64,000 nucleotides of DNA from JBDRRP01 sp964446485 (GTDB lineage: Bacteria; Desulfobacterota; Desulfobacteria; Desulfobacterales; JBDRRP01). The translations under genes and the position numbers were made by a program. Under the pieces are notes generated by a model. That model worked only from the letters and a program-made list of their open reading frames with translations. It was not told where the DNA came from and made no database searches. Location: the NCBI GenBank assembly GCA_964446485.1, contig CAYUOU010000005.1, forward strand, positions 1 through 64,000. The letters run 5' to 3'. This document shows positions 42,650 through 52,184 of the stretch, piece by piece. How positions within the stretch are numbered: position 1 is the stretch's first letter; each line of letters begins with the position of its first letter.

Positions 42650-44299
42650 ATGCTACGGATCATCCCACTCGGGGGCCTTGGGGAAATCGGCCTCAACATT
42701 ATGGTGTTTGAGTACGGGGATGTCGCCTTTGTGGTCGACGCCGGACTCATGTTCCCTGAAGGACATATGCTCGGGGTCGACTACGTCATTCCGGACATGA
42801 GCTACCTCAAACGGCGGCACAGCAAAGTGGCTGCCGTCGTGCTCACCCACGCCCACGAGGACCACATCGGCGCCCTGCCATACCTGCTGAAAGAGCTGAA
42901 CGTCCCCGTTTTTGCCACCCCTTTCACCCTGGGCATGGTTCGGCACCGGCTGATGGAACACCCGTCCATCAATACGGCACGCCTCCATGAAATCCACCCC
43001 GGCGAGTCGCTCAAGCTGGGCGTGTTTGAACTCGAATTTATCCGCGTCAGCCACAGTGTGGTGGACGGTATCGGCATGTCGATACAGACGCCCATCGGAC
43101 AGGTGGTTCACACGGGAGATTTCAAGATCGGTCACAACACCCTCGATGGGCTGATGACGGACGTGGGCAGATTTGCCCGATGCGGAAAACAGGGCGTTCT
43201 GGCGCTGCTCTCCGATTCCACCAATGTGGAAAAAGAAGGCTACACCGTTTCCGACCAGGAGGTGGGCGAGGCCATTCAAAAGGCCGCTGCGAAAAGCCCC
43301 GGCAGAATCATCGTGACCTTGTTTGCCTCCAGCATTTCCAGAATACAACAGGTCATCAATATTTGTGCGGCACAGGGCCGCAAACTCATCGTGAATGGCC
43401 GAAGCATCGAAAACAGCATCGCCCTGGCCGTTTCCCTGGGGTATCTCGGTATCCCCGAAGGGATGGAAATCGATATCCACCAGATCGGTGACTTCGCCGA
43501 CGATGAGCTCCTGATCTTGACCACCGGCAGTCAGGGCGAGCCCATGGCCGCGTTGGCCCGAATGGCGACCGGCAATCACAAATTCATCGATATCAAGCCC
43601 GGGGACACCGTCATCCTGTCATCCAAATTCATCCCCGGCAACGAGCGGGCCATCACCGGCATCATCAATAATCTCTACCGTCGCGGTGCCGACGTCATTT
43701 ACGAGAAGATATCCGGAATCCATGTGTCGGGCCACGCTTTTCGAGAAGAACTCAAGCTCATGATCAACCTCACCCGGCCGAAGTACTTTATCCCCATCCA
43801 CGGAGAATACCGCCATCTGATGCTTCATGCGCGGCTGGCCCAAAATGCGGGGGTGCCCCCAGAGCGGGTACTGCTGGCGGAGAATGGGCAGGTTATTTGC
43901 TTCGATCAGGATGGGGGGCGTATTCAGGACACCGTGGAGACGGGGCGGGTGCTGATCGATGGCAAAGGGGTCGGCGATGTCGGACGGAGTGTGCTCAAGG
44001 AACGGCGCATTCTGTCAGAAGACGGCCTGGTGGTGGTGAACATGGCCTTCGACGAAGAGACCGGCATCATCATCTATGGCCCTGAAATCGTCTCGCGCGG
44101 CTTTGTGTTCGAAAACATCACCGGCCATTTACTGGAAGACGCCAAGTGTGTCATTCTGGAAATCGTCGAAGAAATCTTGCCGGACACCCCGCGGCGGATC
44201 GACAGGATCCGGGAGCGCACCAAGACCGCCCTGCGGAAATATTTTTCCTTTACCATCAGCCGCCGCCCGGTTATATTACCGTTTATACTTGAAATTTAA
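42650..44299 (+). CDS. rnj: Ribonuclease J
   Basis: A metallo-beta-lactamase/beta-CASP endo- and 5'-3' exoribonuclease for mRNA and rRNA processing. From the ATG at 42650 it is 549 residues, the usual length. Zinc-ligand motif HAHEDHIGALP is near residue 72, with SHSVVDGIG, HTGDFKIGHN and the beta-CASP signature SDSTNVEKEG; later ones include GSQGEPMAAL and SGHAFREELKLMINLTRPKYFIPIHGEYRH. The in-frame GTG at 42623 is less convincing; GAAGGG lies 9 bases before 42650. ftsK follows by 42 bases. Confidence 0.95.
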   Translation: MLRIIPLGGLGEIGLNIMVFEYGDVAFVVDAGLMFPEGHMLGVDYVIPDMSYLKRRHSKVAAVVLTHAHEDHIGALPYLLKELNVPVFATPFTLGMVRHRLMEHPSINTARLHEIHPGESLKLGVFELEFIRVSHSVVDGIGMSIQTPIGQVVHTGDFKIGHNTLDGLMTDVGRFARCGKQGVLALLSDSTNVEKEGYTVSDQEVGEAIQKAAAKSPGRIIVTLFASSISRIQQVINICAAQGRKLIVNGRSIENSIALAVSLGYLGIPEGMEIDIHQIGDFADDELLILTTGSQGEPMAALARMATGNHKFIDIKPGDTVILSSKFIPGNERAITGIINNLYRRGADVIYEKISGIHVSGHAFREELKLMINLTRPKYFIPIHGEYRHLMLHARLAQNAGVPPERVLLAENGQVICFDQDGGRIQDTVETGRVLIDGKGVGDVGRSVLKERRILSEDGLVVVNMAFDEETGIIIYGPEIVSRGFVFENITGHLLEDAKCVILEIVEEILPDTPRRIDRIRERTKTALRKYFSFTISRRPVILPFILEI

Positions 44300-44341
44300 A
44301 CGCTGCCGCCGCCTGCGGTCCGATATTCCGGGCAGCTGCGC

Positions 44342-46549
44342 ATGACCCTCAACCCACACCGGCATTTCATGAGAAAAGAGATCATAGGGCTGTTGCTGTT
44401 CTTCCTCGTGGTGTTTTCTCTGATCAGTCTGTTGACCTACAGCCCGACGGATCCTTCCATCCACCACGCAGCTTCCCAGGGTCCCATCCATAATCAATTC
44501 GGCGTGGTGGGCGCCCATATCGCCGGATTCTTTATCGGCATGTTTGGCCTGGGGGCCTTTTGGATCCCGGTATTGCTCCTGATCATCAGTCTCCAGTTTT
44601 TCGGCGGCCACCCCCGGCGCGACATTCTGCTCACCGCCGCCGGCGGCGTCATCCTTATCGTGACCACCGGATCGCTCTTCAGCCTGGCGTCAGGCAAGGA
44701 CAGCGAGTATCTTTTATTCGGCAACCGGTATTCTTCCGGCGGCATTGTCTGCATTCCGCTGACCGCCTTCCTGGTCCGCTATTCCAACCCTACCGGCGCC
44801 GGCATCATTTTGACCGTTGCGTTTATTGTGGGGCTCATTCTATCCACCGGTTTTTCCCTTGTTCGCTTTGGGCGGCAGTGCTGGCAAACGCTGCAGTTCT
44901 TCTTCGATCGGGTAAAGACCCTTGTGATCAAATTTCAGGAACGCCGGCGGAAGGCGAAAAAGCTTGCCGAGAGCCAACGGCTGGCCGCCGTGACACCGCC
45001 GGCGCCGGTCGCCATCAAAGCCGCCAAAAAGCAGGTGTCGAAACCGGTTCCGGCACCCAAGCAGGAAGTATTCGAGTTCATGCGCGAGGGGACCGGCTGC
45101 CACCTGCCATCCGTCAGCTTTCTCGACGACCCGGCGCCGCGCGCTGAAGCCACGGATCATGAAAACCTGCGCATGCAATCGCGCCTTGTCGAAAAGAAGC
45201 TCGACGATTTCGGGGTGCGGGGCCAGGTGGTGGCCGTATCTCCCGGACCTGTCATCACGACGTTCGAATACGCGCCGGCGCCGGGTGTGAAGATCAATCG
45301 TATCGTCAACCTCACCGATGATCTCGCGCTGGCGTTGCGGGCGACGAGCATTCGCATCGTCGCACCGATTCCCGGCAAGTCCGTCGTCGGTATCGAAATT
45401 CCCAACCCTCACCGGGAACTGGTCCGCTTTAAAGAGATTGTCGCTTCACCGGAGTTTGAACGCTCCAAGATGGCGCTTCCCCTTTGCCTGGGCAAAGACA
45501 TTGTCGGCAATCCCGTGGTGGTGGGGTTGGATCAGATGCCGCATCTCCTCATTGCCGGTGCCACCGGCACGGGGAAAAGCGTCGGTCTCAACGCCATGAT
45601 CTGCAGTCTGCTTTACCGCTGCTCACCCGAAGAAGTGAAACTCATCATGGTGGATCCCAAGCGCATCGAGTTATCCATGTATGACGGGATCCCCCACCTC
45701 ATCACCCCGGTGGTGACCGACGTCAAGAAGGCCACCCATGCGCTGTATTGGGCGGTGCGGGAAATGGAGCGCCGATATGAACTGCTCAGTGAGCACAAGG
45801 CGCGCAATCTCAAGCAGTATAACCAGAAAATCGACAAAATGACCGCAACGCCGCGGGGGCCGGAAGACGGCGCTGCGGAGGCGCCGCCGCCGGAGAAATT
45901 GCCCCTCATCGTCATTATCATCGATGAGCTGGCGGACCTGATGATGGTGGCCTCACGGGATGTCGAGGTGGCCCTGACCCGGTTGGCTCAGATGGCCCGG
46001 GCAGCGGGGATTCATTTGATTCTGGCCACCCAGCGACCGTCAGTGGACGTACTCACCGGCATCATCAAGGCCAATTTCCCCACGCGGCTCACCTTCCAGG
46101 TGTCATCCAAGACGGACAGTCGCACCATCATCGACGCCAACGGTGCAGAAAACCTGCTGGGCAACGGCGACTTGCTGCTGATGCCGCCGGGTACGGCCAA
46201 ATTGCAACGGGTGCACGGGGCGTTCATATCGGAAACTGAGCTGACCCAGGTGACGGAATTTCTCAAGAAGCAAAAACCCCCGGAGTATGACGACACCGTC
46301 GTGAAGGCCCCGGAGGCGGTGGCCGAAGAAAACGGCGAGACGGAATACGACGAGCGCTACGACGATGCCGTGGCCCTGGTCACGCAAAGCGGCCAGGCGT
46401 CCATTTCCATGGTCCAGCGGCATCTGCGGATCGGCTACAACCGCGCCGCGCGGATTATTGAAACCATGGAAAAGGAAGGTTTAGTGGGCCCCTCCGACGG
46501 TGCCAAGCCGAGGGAAGTCCTGGCAAGAAGTTACGATGACATTCCGTGA
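44342..46549 (+). CDS. ftsK: DNA translocase FtsK/SpoIIIE
   Basis: This membrane-anchored motor moves chromosomal DNA through the septum. The 735-residue product has four N-terminal membrane segments (residues about 13-170), a short linker, and the RecA-like motor: the alpha domain (RLVEKKLDDFGVRGQVVAVSPGP), Walker A GATGTGKSVGLN, Walker B LIVIIIDELADLMM and ATQRPSVDVLTGIIKANFPTR. The C-terminal winged-helix gamma domain (SISMVQRHLRIGYNRAARIIE) reads KOPS sites. The linker is much shorter than in E. coli. An internal ATG at 44369 is an alternative start. Confidence 0.96.
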   Translation: MTLNPHRHFMRKEIIGLLLFFLVVFSLISLLTYSPTDPSIHHAASQGPIHNQFGVVGAHIAGFFIGMFGLGAFWIPVLLLIISLQFFGGHPRRDILLTAAGGVILIVTTGSLFSLASGKDSEYLLFGNRYSSGGIVCIPLTAFLVRYSNPTGAGIILTVAFIVGLILSTGFSLVRFGRQCWQTLQFFFDRVKTLVIKFQERRRKAKKLAESQRLAAVTPPAPVAIKAAKKQVSKPVPAPKQEVFEFMREGTGCHLPSVSFLDDPAPRAEATDHENLRMQSRLVEKKLDDFGVRGQVVAVSPGPVITTFEYAPAPGVKINRIVNLTDDLALALRATSIRIVAPIPGKSVVGIEIPNPHRELVRFKEIVASPEFERSKMALPLCLGKDIVGNPVVVGLDQMPHLLIAGATGTGKSVGLNAMICSLLYRCSPEEVKLIMVDPKRIELSMYDGIPHLITPVVTDVKKATHALYWAVREMERRYELLSEHKARNLKQYNQKIDKMTATPRGPEDGAAEAPPPEKLPLIVIIIDELADLMMVASRDVEVALTRLAQMARAAGIHLILATQRPSVDVLTGIIKANFPTRLTFQVSSKTDSRTIIDANGAENLLGNGDLLLMPPGTAKLQRVHGAFISETELTQVTEFLKKQKPPEYDDTVVKAPEAVAEENGETEYDERYDDAVALVTQSGQASISMVQRHLRIGYNRAARIIETMEKEGLVGPSDGAKPREVLARSYDDIP

Positions 46550-46652
46550 TCCGGGAAGCGCCCGTCTATGAGGCTCAGGTGCCGTGACGGTGTCGGGCAC
46601 AATTTCAACAAATACTTCCTGATCCATTCGTGCCGCCGATCTTGAGGACGAC

Positions 46653-47306
46653 ATGCTGCCCGATCCCAAACGCATCGCCGCCATCAAAGGGTTCATGGAC
46701 CCTGAGGAAGGCATGGCGCTCTTTTCGGCCGCCCTGGCTGCCGGCCGGAGGGGGCCGTGCCTTGAAATCGGCAGCTATTGCGGCAAGTCGTCGGTCTATA
46801 TCGGTTCGGCCTGTCGGGAGAACGGGACCGTGCTGTTCTCCATCGATCACCACCGCGGTTCAGAGGAACAGCAGCCCGGGCAGGCCTACTGCGACCCGGA
46901 CCTCGTCGATGCCGCAACCGGCCGTGTCAACACCTTCGACACTTTTCGCGAGACCCTCAGCGCCTTCTCCCTCGAAAATACGGTCGTACCGGTGGTTTCA
47001 CCTTCTTCGGTGGCCGCGCGGGCGTGGGCCACGCCGCTGACCATGGTCTTCATCGACGGCGGGCATGCGTTTGAAACGGTGTGGGGCGATTATAATGCCT
47101 GGGCCGGTCATCTCGTGAACGACGGCATCCTCGCCATGCACGATATCTTCGATCGGCCGGAAGCCGGTGGCATGGCCCCATTCGAAGTGTATGAAATGGC
47201 GCTTGCCTCGGGCCTTTTTGAGGACGTGAAATGTGTCAAGTCCCTTCGCCTGCTGCGACGAAAGTCCTGTGCGGCGCCAGCCCCTGCCCGGAAGTACGCC
47301 TACTGA
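46653..47306 (+). CDS. SAM-dependent methyltransferase (class I, Methyltransf_24 type)
   Basis: The 217-residue product shows the SAM motif LEIGSYCGKSSVYIGSA near residue 37, a SIDHHRGSEEQQPGQ segment and MVFIDGGHAFETVWGDYNAW, the pattern of the Methyltransf_24/O-methyltransferase group often seen with glycan or lipid genes. The substrate is not evident. GAGG lies 5 bases before the ATG. It is followed by a convergent methyltransferase/glycosyltransferase pair. Confidence 0.8.
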   Translation: MLPDPKRIAAIKGFMDPEEGMALFSAALAAGRRGPCLEIGSYCGKSSVYIGSACRENGTVLFSIDHHRGSEEQQPGQAYCDPDLVDAATGRVNTFDTFRETLSAFSLENTVVPVVSPSSVAARAWATPLTMVFIDGGHAFETVWGDYNAWAGHLVNDGILAMHDIFDRPEAGGMAPFEVYEMALASGLFEDVKCVKSLRLLRRKSCAAPAPARKYAY

Positions 47307-47390
47307 GCCTTCATGACCCGCTCCGCCTTAGATATGCTTCACCCCAACGTTGCGAAGAACATTATCGTATACGTCAGCATATCGTTATAG

Positions 47391-48107
47391 CTATTGCTTT
47401 TCTTTTCTTCCGTAGATCACCAGACTTTTACCCAGTAGGGGATTGAGGAGGCGTTCGGCCCATCGGGTCACGACCGGTTTTTCCATAATGTCCCAGGTCA
47501 GCAGCCGGTGGTAGGCCCGGACGAGGAGCGCGTCTTCGCGATCCGGCCCGACCAGGCATTTCAGCCACCAATACGGGGCATGCAAGGCGTGGGCGTAATG
47601 CTGGGAAAACGGGGTGACCCCGGCCTGCCGGATCATGCCCAAAAGATCGTTTTTCCGGTAGATCCGCAAATGCCCTTGGGCGCTTCCGGCGTAGTCGTCC
47701 GACAACCGCCAGCAAACTGTTTCCGGCCAAAACCGGGGCACGCTAACGGCCAGAAGGCCACCGGGCGACAGTACCCTGACGGCTTCGGCCAGCGCCTGTC
47801 CATGGTCCGGGATGTGCTCGAGTACTTCTGAACAGATGACCATATCGAATGCGGCGTCGGAGAAAGGCAGGCGGGTGATGTCCGCGGCCGACAGGTCCCA
47901 CCGCCCGCCACCATGTGCCCCCAGGCTGTCGTGAAACTGCATGCGTTCCCGGGCGGCGTTGAGGTCCGTCACACCGATGTCCACACCCACGACGCGGGCA
48001 CCGGTGAGCGCGTAGGCCGCAGCGATGTGCCGGCCATTACCGCAGCCGACATCCAACACCCGAAGGTTGTCGCCAAGCGGCAGCCGATCCAGTTCAATAG
48101 TATGCAT
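47391..48107 (-). CDS. SAM-dependent methyltransferase (class I, Methyltransf_11 type)
   Basis: The 238-residue product begins MHTIELDRLPLGDNLRVLD and has motif I VLDVGCGNGRHIAAAYA, motif II DMVICSEVLEHIPDHG and LSPGGLLAVSVPRFWPE. The ATG at 48107 overlaps the end of the glycosyltransferase gene by 14 bases, so the two are probably translated together. An extension to 48287 would lie inside that gene. The substrate may be a glycan or a lipid carrier. Confidence 0.85.
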   Translation of the reverse strand: MHTIELDRLPLGDNLRVLDVGCGNGRHIAAAYALTGARVVGVDIGVTDLNAARERMQFHDSLGAHGGGRWDLSAADITRLPFSDAAFDMVICSEVLEHIPDHGQALAEAVRVLSPGGLLAVSVPRFWPETVCWRLSDDYAGSAQGHLRIYRKNDLLGMIRQAGVTPFSQHYAHALHAPYWWLKCLVGPDREDALLVRAYHRLLTWDIMEKPVVTRWAERLLNPLLGKSLVIYGRKEKQ

Positions 48108-49386
48108 CGATGGCTTCCCGATACACGGCCACGGTTCTGCGGGCGGCCTGTTCCCATGAAAACCGTGCCTGTACCCGGCGGTAGCCCGCCCACCCCAATG
48201 CTGCCGCGCGTTCAGGCGCGTCAAGGAGGTCGGCAATGGCGCCGGCGAGGGCTCTCGGGTTTGCCGGTGGCACAAGGATGCCGGCATCCCCGACCACTTC
48301 CGGCAGGGCGCCTCCGGTGCTGCTCACCACGGGCACACCGCAGGCCATGGCTTCGCCGACCGGCAGACCGAACCCTTCGTATTCCGAGGGTACCACTGCC
48401 AGGCTGGCTCGGGCATAGTGGTCCACTAGATCGTCGTCGGAAACGCGGCCCGTGAAGGAGACCCACCGCCCCAGGTCAAGGTCGCGGACCTGTCTTTCGA
48501 TGAGACCGTTTTTTTTCGGCGACCCAATGACGACCAGTGTTATGGCGCGGCCTTGCTGGTTGAGGCGGTGGATGGCCGACAGCAGGTGGCCGAGGCCCTT
48601 CAGCGGGGTGTCGGCGCTAGTGGTCACCATGACGCGGTTCGGGTCGCGCCGGACGCCTGGCCGCGGTTTGAACAACTGGGTGTCGATGCCATTGGGCACC
48701 GTCACGCAGCGTGCGGCCTGAACGCCGAATGCCTCCAGAATATCCTGACGGGCACGCTCCGAGACGGTGATGATGCGATGGAGCCGCTTGGCCACATGCC
48801 GCTGCATGGGAATGAAGGCATACCACCGCAGCTGCTTGAGTTGATTCCAGAAGGGGGCCGCCGCACGCAGGGCGATTTTTAAATCCACGGTAATGGGGTG
48901 GTGAATGGTCGCCAGGGTGGGAACGGCGCGGCTGGCCGCCCAGACCCCATAGGACAGGCTTTGATTATCGTGAATGACGTCATATCGGTGGGCGTTCTGA
49001 CGGAAAAATGCCCAGGCCCGCAGCCCAAAGGTGAAGGGCTCCGGAAATCCCATGGTGGACACCCCCAGCCATTCAACAAGGTTGACGGGGTCTGTGAGTT
49101 CCCTGAGGGTTGGCACTCGGAACGGGTTTTCGGGGGCGTAGAGATCCAGGTAGGGGAGGCGGTGCACGGGAATGCCCGCATCCAGCGACAGCGTTGCCGG
49201 TGGGCCGGTGACCACTTCCACGTGGTGCCCCAGGCCCCTGAGGGCCCGGCTGAGGTTTTTGAGATACACTCCCTGACCGCCGCTGTGCGGGTTGCTTCGG
49301 TAGCTGACAAGGCAGATCCGCAGGGGGGATGCTCCAGCCGGGCAATGTGCTGCCGGCGACAAATATCTTGATTGGGGTGCGTCCAT
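48094..49386 (-). CDS. Glycosyltransferase family 4
   Basis: The 430-residue product has the GT-B fold signs: an N-terminal SGGQGVYLKNLSRALRGLGH, a GIDTQLFKPRPG hinge, and the C-terminal nucleotide-sugar site with the E-x7-E motif (SEYEGFGLPVGEAMACGVPVV). It probably acts on a surface glycan or glycolipid, with the overlapping methyltransferase. It is transcribed away from the HMG-CoA-lyase-like gene. Substrate unknown. Confidence 0.9.
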   Translation of the reverse strand: MDAPQSRYLSPAAHCPAGASPLRICLVSYRSNPHSGGQGVYLKNLSRALRGLGHHVEVVTGPPATLSLDAGIPVHRLPYLDLYAPENPFRVPTLRELTDPVNLVEWLGVSTMGFPEPFTFGLRAWAFFRQNAHRYDVIHDNQSLSYGVWAASRAVPTLATIHHPITVDLKIALRAAAPFWNQLKQLRWYAFIPMQRHVAKRLHRIITVSERARQDILEAFGVQAARCVTVPNGIDTQLFKPRPGVRRDPNRVMVTTSADTPLKGLGHLLSAIHRLNQQGRAITLVVIGSPKKNGLIERQVRDLDLGRWVSFTGRVSDDDLVDHYARASLAVVPSEYEGFGLPVGEAMACGVPVVSSTGGALPEVVGDAGILVPPANPRALAGAIADLLDAPERAAALGWAGYRRVQARFSWEQAARRTVAVYREAIDAYY

Positions 49387-49503
49387 GGCGATAGGGTGTT
49401 CGGTGTCGTAGGACCGGTTTTGCCGGTTCGCTTCGACCGTCCGGCGTCGGGGTCCCTTATCCCTGCGGGTTTGCCGACGTCAACCCTAGATGGGACTTTT
49501 TTT

Positions 49504-50481
49504 ATGAACGCGATTTCTCAACAGCCGGCAGGTTGCAGCGCTGCGGATCAACCGAAAGGACCTGTCGGGGTCAACCTGTTTTCGGCTTTGCCTGCAGCCG
49601 TCACCCTGGTTGAGGTCGGGCCCCGCGATGGGTTCCAGTTCGAACCTCGCATCGTGCCCACCGACGTCAAGTTGGCGACCCTGCGGGCCTTGCTGGCCGC
49701 CGGGTGCCGCCACATTCAGGCCGCCGCTTTTGTGCATCCCGGCAAAGTACCGCAAATGGCCGATGCCGAGGTATTGTTCCGGCAGGTGACCGTCCCCGAA
49801 GGCGCGGCCCTGTCCGCACTGGTGCTCAATGAGGTCGGGGTACGGCGGGCTGGTGACTGCGGTGCGAAATGGGTTGAAATCTCCATTTCCGCGAGCGAGT
49901 CACACGGGCGCCGTAACGCGGGCATGGGTGTTGCGGAGGCCCGGGCCACGGCGGATCGGATGATCATCGCCGCCCGGGAATACCAGATGGGGATCATTGC
50001 CAGTGTTCAGTGCGCATTCGGGTGCATTGCAGACGGCCCGACGGACCCCGCCACCGTCCGTGCCATTTTGCAGGATTATGCCGCTGCGGCTGTCGACGTG
50101 GTGTCCGTTGCCGACACGACGGGGATGGCGACGCCGGTCACGGTGCAGCGGCTGCTGTCGGCGGTCGCCCCCGGGATTGGGGCAGTTCCCCTGGGGCTCC
50201 ATCTCCACGATACCCGCGGGCTGGGACTGGCCAACGTGATGACGGCATTGCATCTCGGTGTGGCGCGTTTCGATACGGCCCTGGGTGGTATGGGCGGGTG
50301 TCCATTCGTCGACGGTGCTGCCGGCAATATTGCCACCGAAGACACCATCCACCTGTGCCACGCGTTGGGCATTGCCACCGGGATTGACATGGCGGCCGTG
50401 GCAGCCCGCACCCGATGGCTGGAGACGTTCTACGGCCACCCTTTCCCCGGGAAAATGCATCGCATTCTCAGTGCGGGGTGA
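49504..50481 (+). CDS. Hydroxymethylglutaryl-CoA lyase-type enzyme
   Basis: A TIM-barrel acyl-CoA lyase of the HMGL family (cleaves HMG-CoA to acetoacetate and acetyl-CoA in leucine breakdown). The 325-residue product shows LVEVGPRDGFQFEP near residue 38, the metal-site HLHDTRGLGLAN, and GGMGGCPFVDGAAGN with the catalytic Cys. No other leucine-catabolism gene is adjacent, so related lyase activity is possible. The ATG at 49504 lacks a clear ribosome site. Confidence 0.85.
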   Translation: MNAISQQPAGCSAADQPKGPVGVNLFSALPAAVTLVEVGPRDGFQFEPRIVPTDVKLATLRALLAAGCRHIQAAAFVHPGKVPQMADAEVLFRQVTVPEGAALSALVLNEVGVRRAGDCGAKWVEISISASESHGRRNAGMGVAEARATADRMIIAAREYQMGIIASVQCAFGCIADGPTDPATVRAILQDYAAAAVDVVSVADTTGMATPVTVQRLLSAVAPGIGAVPLGLHLHDTRGLGLANVMTALHLGVARFDTALGGMGGCPFVDGAAGNIATEDTIHLCHALGIATGIDMAAVAARTRWLETFYGHPFPGKMHRILSAG

Positions 50482-50489
50482 CCGCCGCT

Positions 50490-51605
50490 TCATGACCGGC
50501 GCCGAGCTTTTCCAAGATCGGCGATATCCTCCAGCAGGTCGTCATATGCCCCGATGGCGGCGGGCCATGCGTAGCCTGCCATGGCCGATGCCAAGGCCAG
50601 CCGGTGCTGTTCACGCGGGGCGTCCCGGGAGAGGTGCAGACAGAGTTTTTCGACCAATTCATCCATGTCATCATAGAGGCAGGTATTGTGGAATGCAGCG
50701 GGGATGATTTCAGGATAGGATAGCCGACGAGGCAGCAGTGGCAGACACCCGCAGTGAATGGCTTCGATGACGCTCATGCCGAAGTTTTCCTGAATGGCGG
50801 TGCTGACCACGACATGCCCCTGTCTCAGCCAGTTCCAATACGCCGTACGGTCTTTCTCATAGCCGTAGGCCACGATGCGGTCTGAAAATGCTGCGCGGGC
50901 ATCGATGAACACCTGCGGGCAGGCCTGAAAGTTTTCCCCGAGAATCGCCAGACGAAAATCGACGCCTCGCCGGGCGACCATTTCCAGCGCCTTGAAAAAG
51001 TCCTCCGGTTTCTTGTCAAATTCCCATCGGTGGTTCCAGACGACCAGCGGCGGCGCGTTTTTCCCAGGCCGTGATCCCTGGGCGTCACCGGGGAGATGCA
51101 CGCCAGGATAGCAAACCCTGCTTTTTTGCTGGATGGCCCCCGTCACCCAGTCCGGATAGAACTCCGGCATTTTTCTGATAAACCCCGGTAGCACCTGGAA
51201 AAACCGGTTTTTGTGGAATGATGAGTTGAAGCAGACCTGGGATGCCGCCAGCGCCGAGGTGATGTCGGTAAACCCGAACTGCATATCCATGTCGGCTCCC
51301 GGGGGCAGCGGGTAAGTGAGCTGGTCTTCGTGGAAATAGAGGAGGGAGGGTGGCATGCGTGGACCCATGAGGGTGGAAAAATCGGAAAGGCTCATCATGT
51401 TGGAACTGATGAGCGCTGCGTAGCGGCCGATATCGTCGATCTTGGGAGCCAGATAGAGGGCGGCCCCCCGCATGCGCCATTTCCAGAACCTTGCCGGGAG
51501 GCTGATAACGTCCACCTGGTGGCGGGAGTGGGAGGCCAGGCCCTCGGCGAAAGCGGCGTGGGAGCCCCCCAGGAAGGGTTCTATGAACAAAACACGTAAG
51601 GGCAT
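50490..51605 (-). CDS. QTMAN-like glycosyltransferase (DUF3524), candidate tRNA-queuosine mannosyltransferase
   Basis: The 371-residue product resembles the DUF3524/GTDC1 group, of which the animal and some bacterial members attach mannose to queuosine in tRNA-Asp. Telling parts are VLFIEPFLGGSHAAFAEG at the start, LYFHEDQLTYP, FNSSFHKNRFF, and the GT-B part VWNHRWEFDKKPEDFF with STAIQENFGMSVIEA. The ATG at 51605 opens a protein that begins right at the conserved region. It is convergent with the HMGL gene. No queuosine-synthesis gene is in the window. Confidence 0.75.
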   Translation of the reverse strand: MPLRVLFIEPFLGGSHAAFAEGLASHSRHQVDVISLPARFWKWRMRGAALYLAPKIDDIGRYAALISSNMMSLSDFSTLMGPRMPPSLLYFHEDQLTYPLPPGADMDMQFGFTDITSALAASQVCFNSSFHKNRFFQVLPGFIRKMPEFYPDWVTGAIQQKSRVCYPGVHLPGDAQGSRPGKNAPPLVVWNHRWEFDKKPEDFFKALEMVARRGVDFRLAILGENFQACPQVFIDARAAFSDRIVAYGYEKDRTAYWNWLRQGHVVVSTAIQENFGMSVIEAIHCGCLPLLPRRLSYPEIIPAAFHNTCLYDDMDELVEKLCLHLSRDAPREQHRLALASAMAGYAWPAAIGAYDDLLEDIADLGKARRRS

Positions 51606-51734
51606 GATAGTCGAGATCCCGCCTCGCGACGCGGTGTCAATGGGGACGCACGGGGCGGCGCGCACCTTGCGTTTTACGGCCCGTCCTCCGTGCCGGGTCC
51701 CACTGCTGAAAGCGTTTCATCACAACCGCCGCCG

Positions 51735-51768
51735 AAAAAAACATCCCACCGGCAATGCCGGTGGGATG
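51735..51768 (-). terminator. Intrinsic terminator of the cold-shock gene
   Basis: CATCCCACCGGCA and TGCCGGTGGGATG form a 13-base stem; on the minus strand the hairpin is followed by seven T. It lies 23 bases after the cold-shock stop codon. Confidence 0.88.
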
Positions 51769-51790
51769 ACCGTCGTTTGATGCCAGTGGG

Positions 51791-51991
51791 TTACAGCTTG
51801 ACGACGTTGGCCGCTGCGGGACCGCGGTCGCCTTCCTCCAGTTCAAAAGTGACGCGGTCACCTTCGGACAGGGTCTTGAACCCCGGCATGTTGATGGCAG
51901 AAAAGTGAACGAATACGTCCTTGCCTTCTGCACTTTCAATGAAACCATAGCCTTTTTTGTCACTGAACCACTTTACAGTACCCTCAGCCAA
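51791..51991 (-). CDS. Cold-shock domain protein with a TTG start
   Basis: The 66-residue product (LAEGTVKWFSDKKGYGFIES...) is a CspA-type RNA-binding protein with the RNP1 KGYGFI and RNP2 VFVHF motifs. No ATG lies near the family's normal start; the TTG at 51991 gives the usual length and has AAGGAGAG 5-8 bases upstream. The RNA-chaperone role is inferred from family. Confidence 0.93.
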   Translation of the reverse strand: MAEGTVKWFSDKKGYGFIESAEGKDVFVHFSAINMPGFKTLSEGDRVTFELEEGDRGPAAANVVKL

Positions 51992-52078
51992 AACCGCTCT
52001 CCTTTTCCTTTTTGCTGCCGAAGCAACCGTCCTTAAAAAACGCCGACCGCATCCCGTATGGTGACGGGAAACAATCCG

Positions 52079-52097
52079 CCCCCCCCCCAAAAAAAAA
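52079..52097. repeat. Homopolymer tract of 10 C followed by 9 A
   Basis: An uninterrupted run of ten C and nine A in the leader region upstream of the cold-shock gene. A second run of nine C lies at 52175-52183, near the end of the neighbouring hypothetical gene. Such tracts can slip in replication or in sequencing. Confidence 0.85.
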
Positions 52098-52184
52098 TCA
52101 AGGCGTTAAATTGCATTCAGATAATTAATAGATATTATATTCTAAAAAAACGTCAAGAGAAAAAACAGCCGGCACCCCCCCCCA

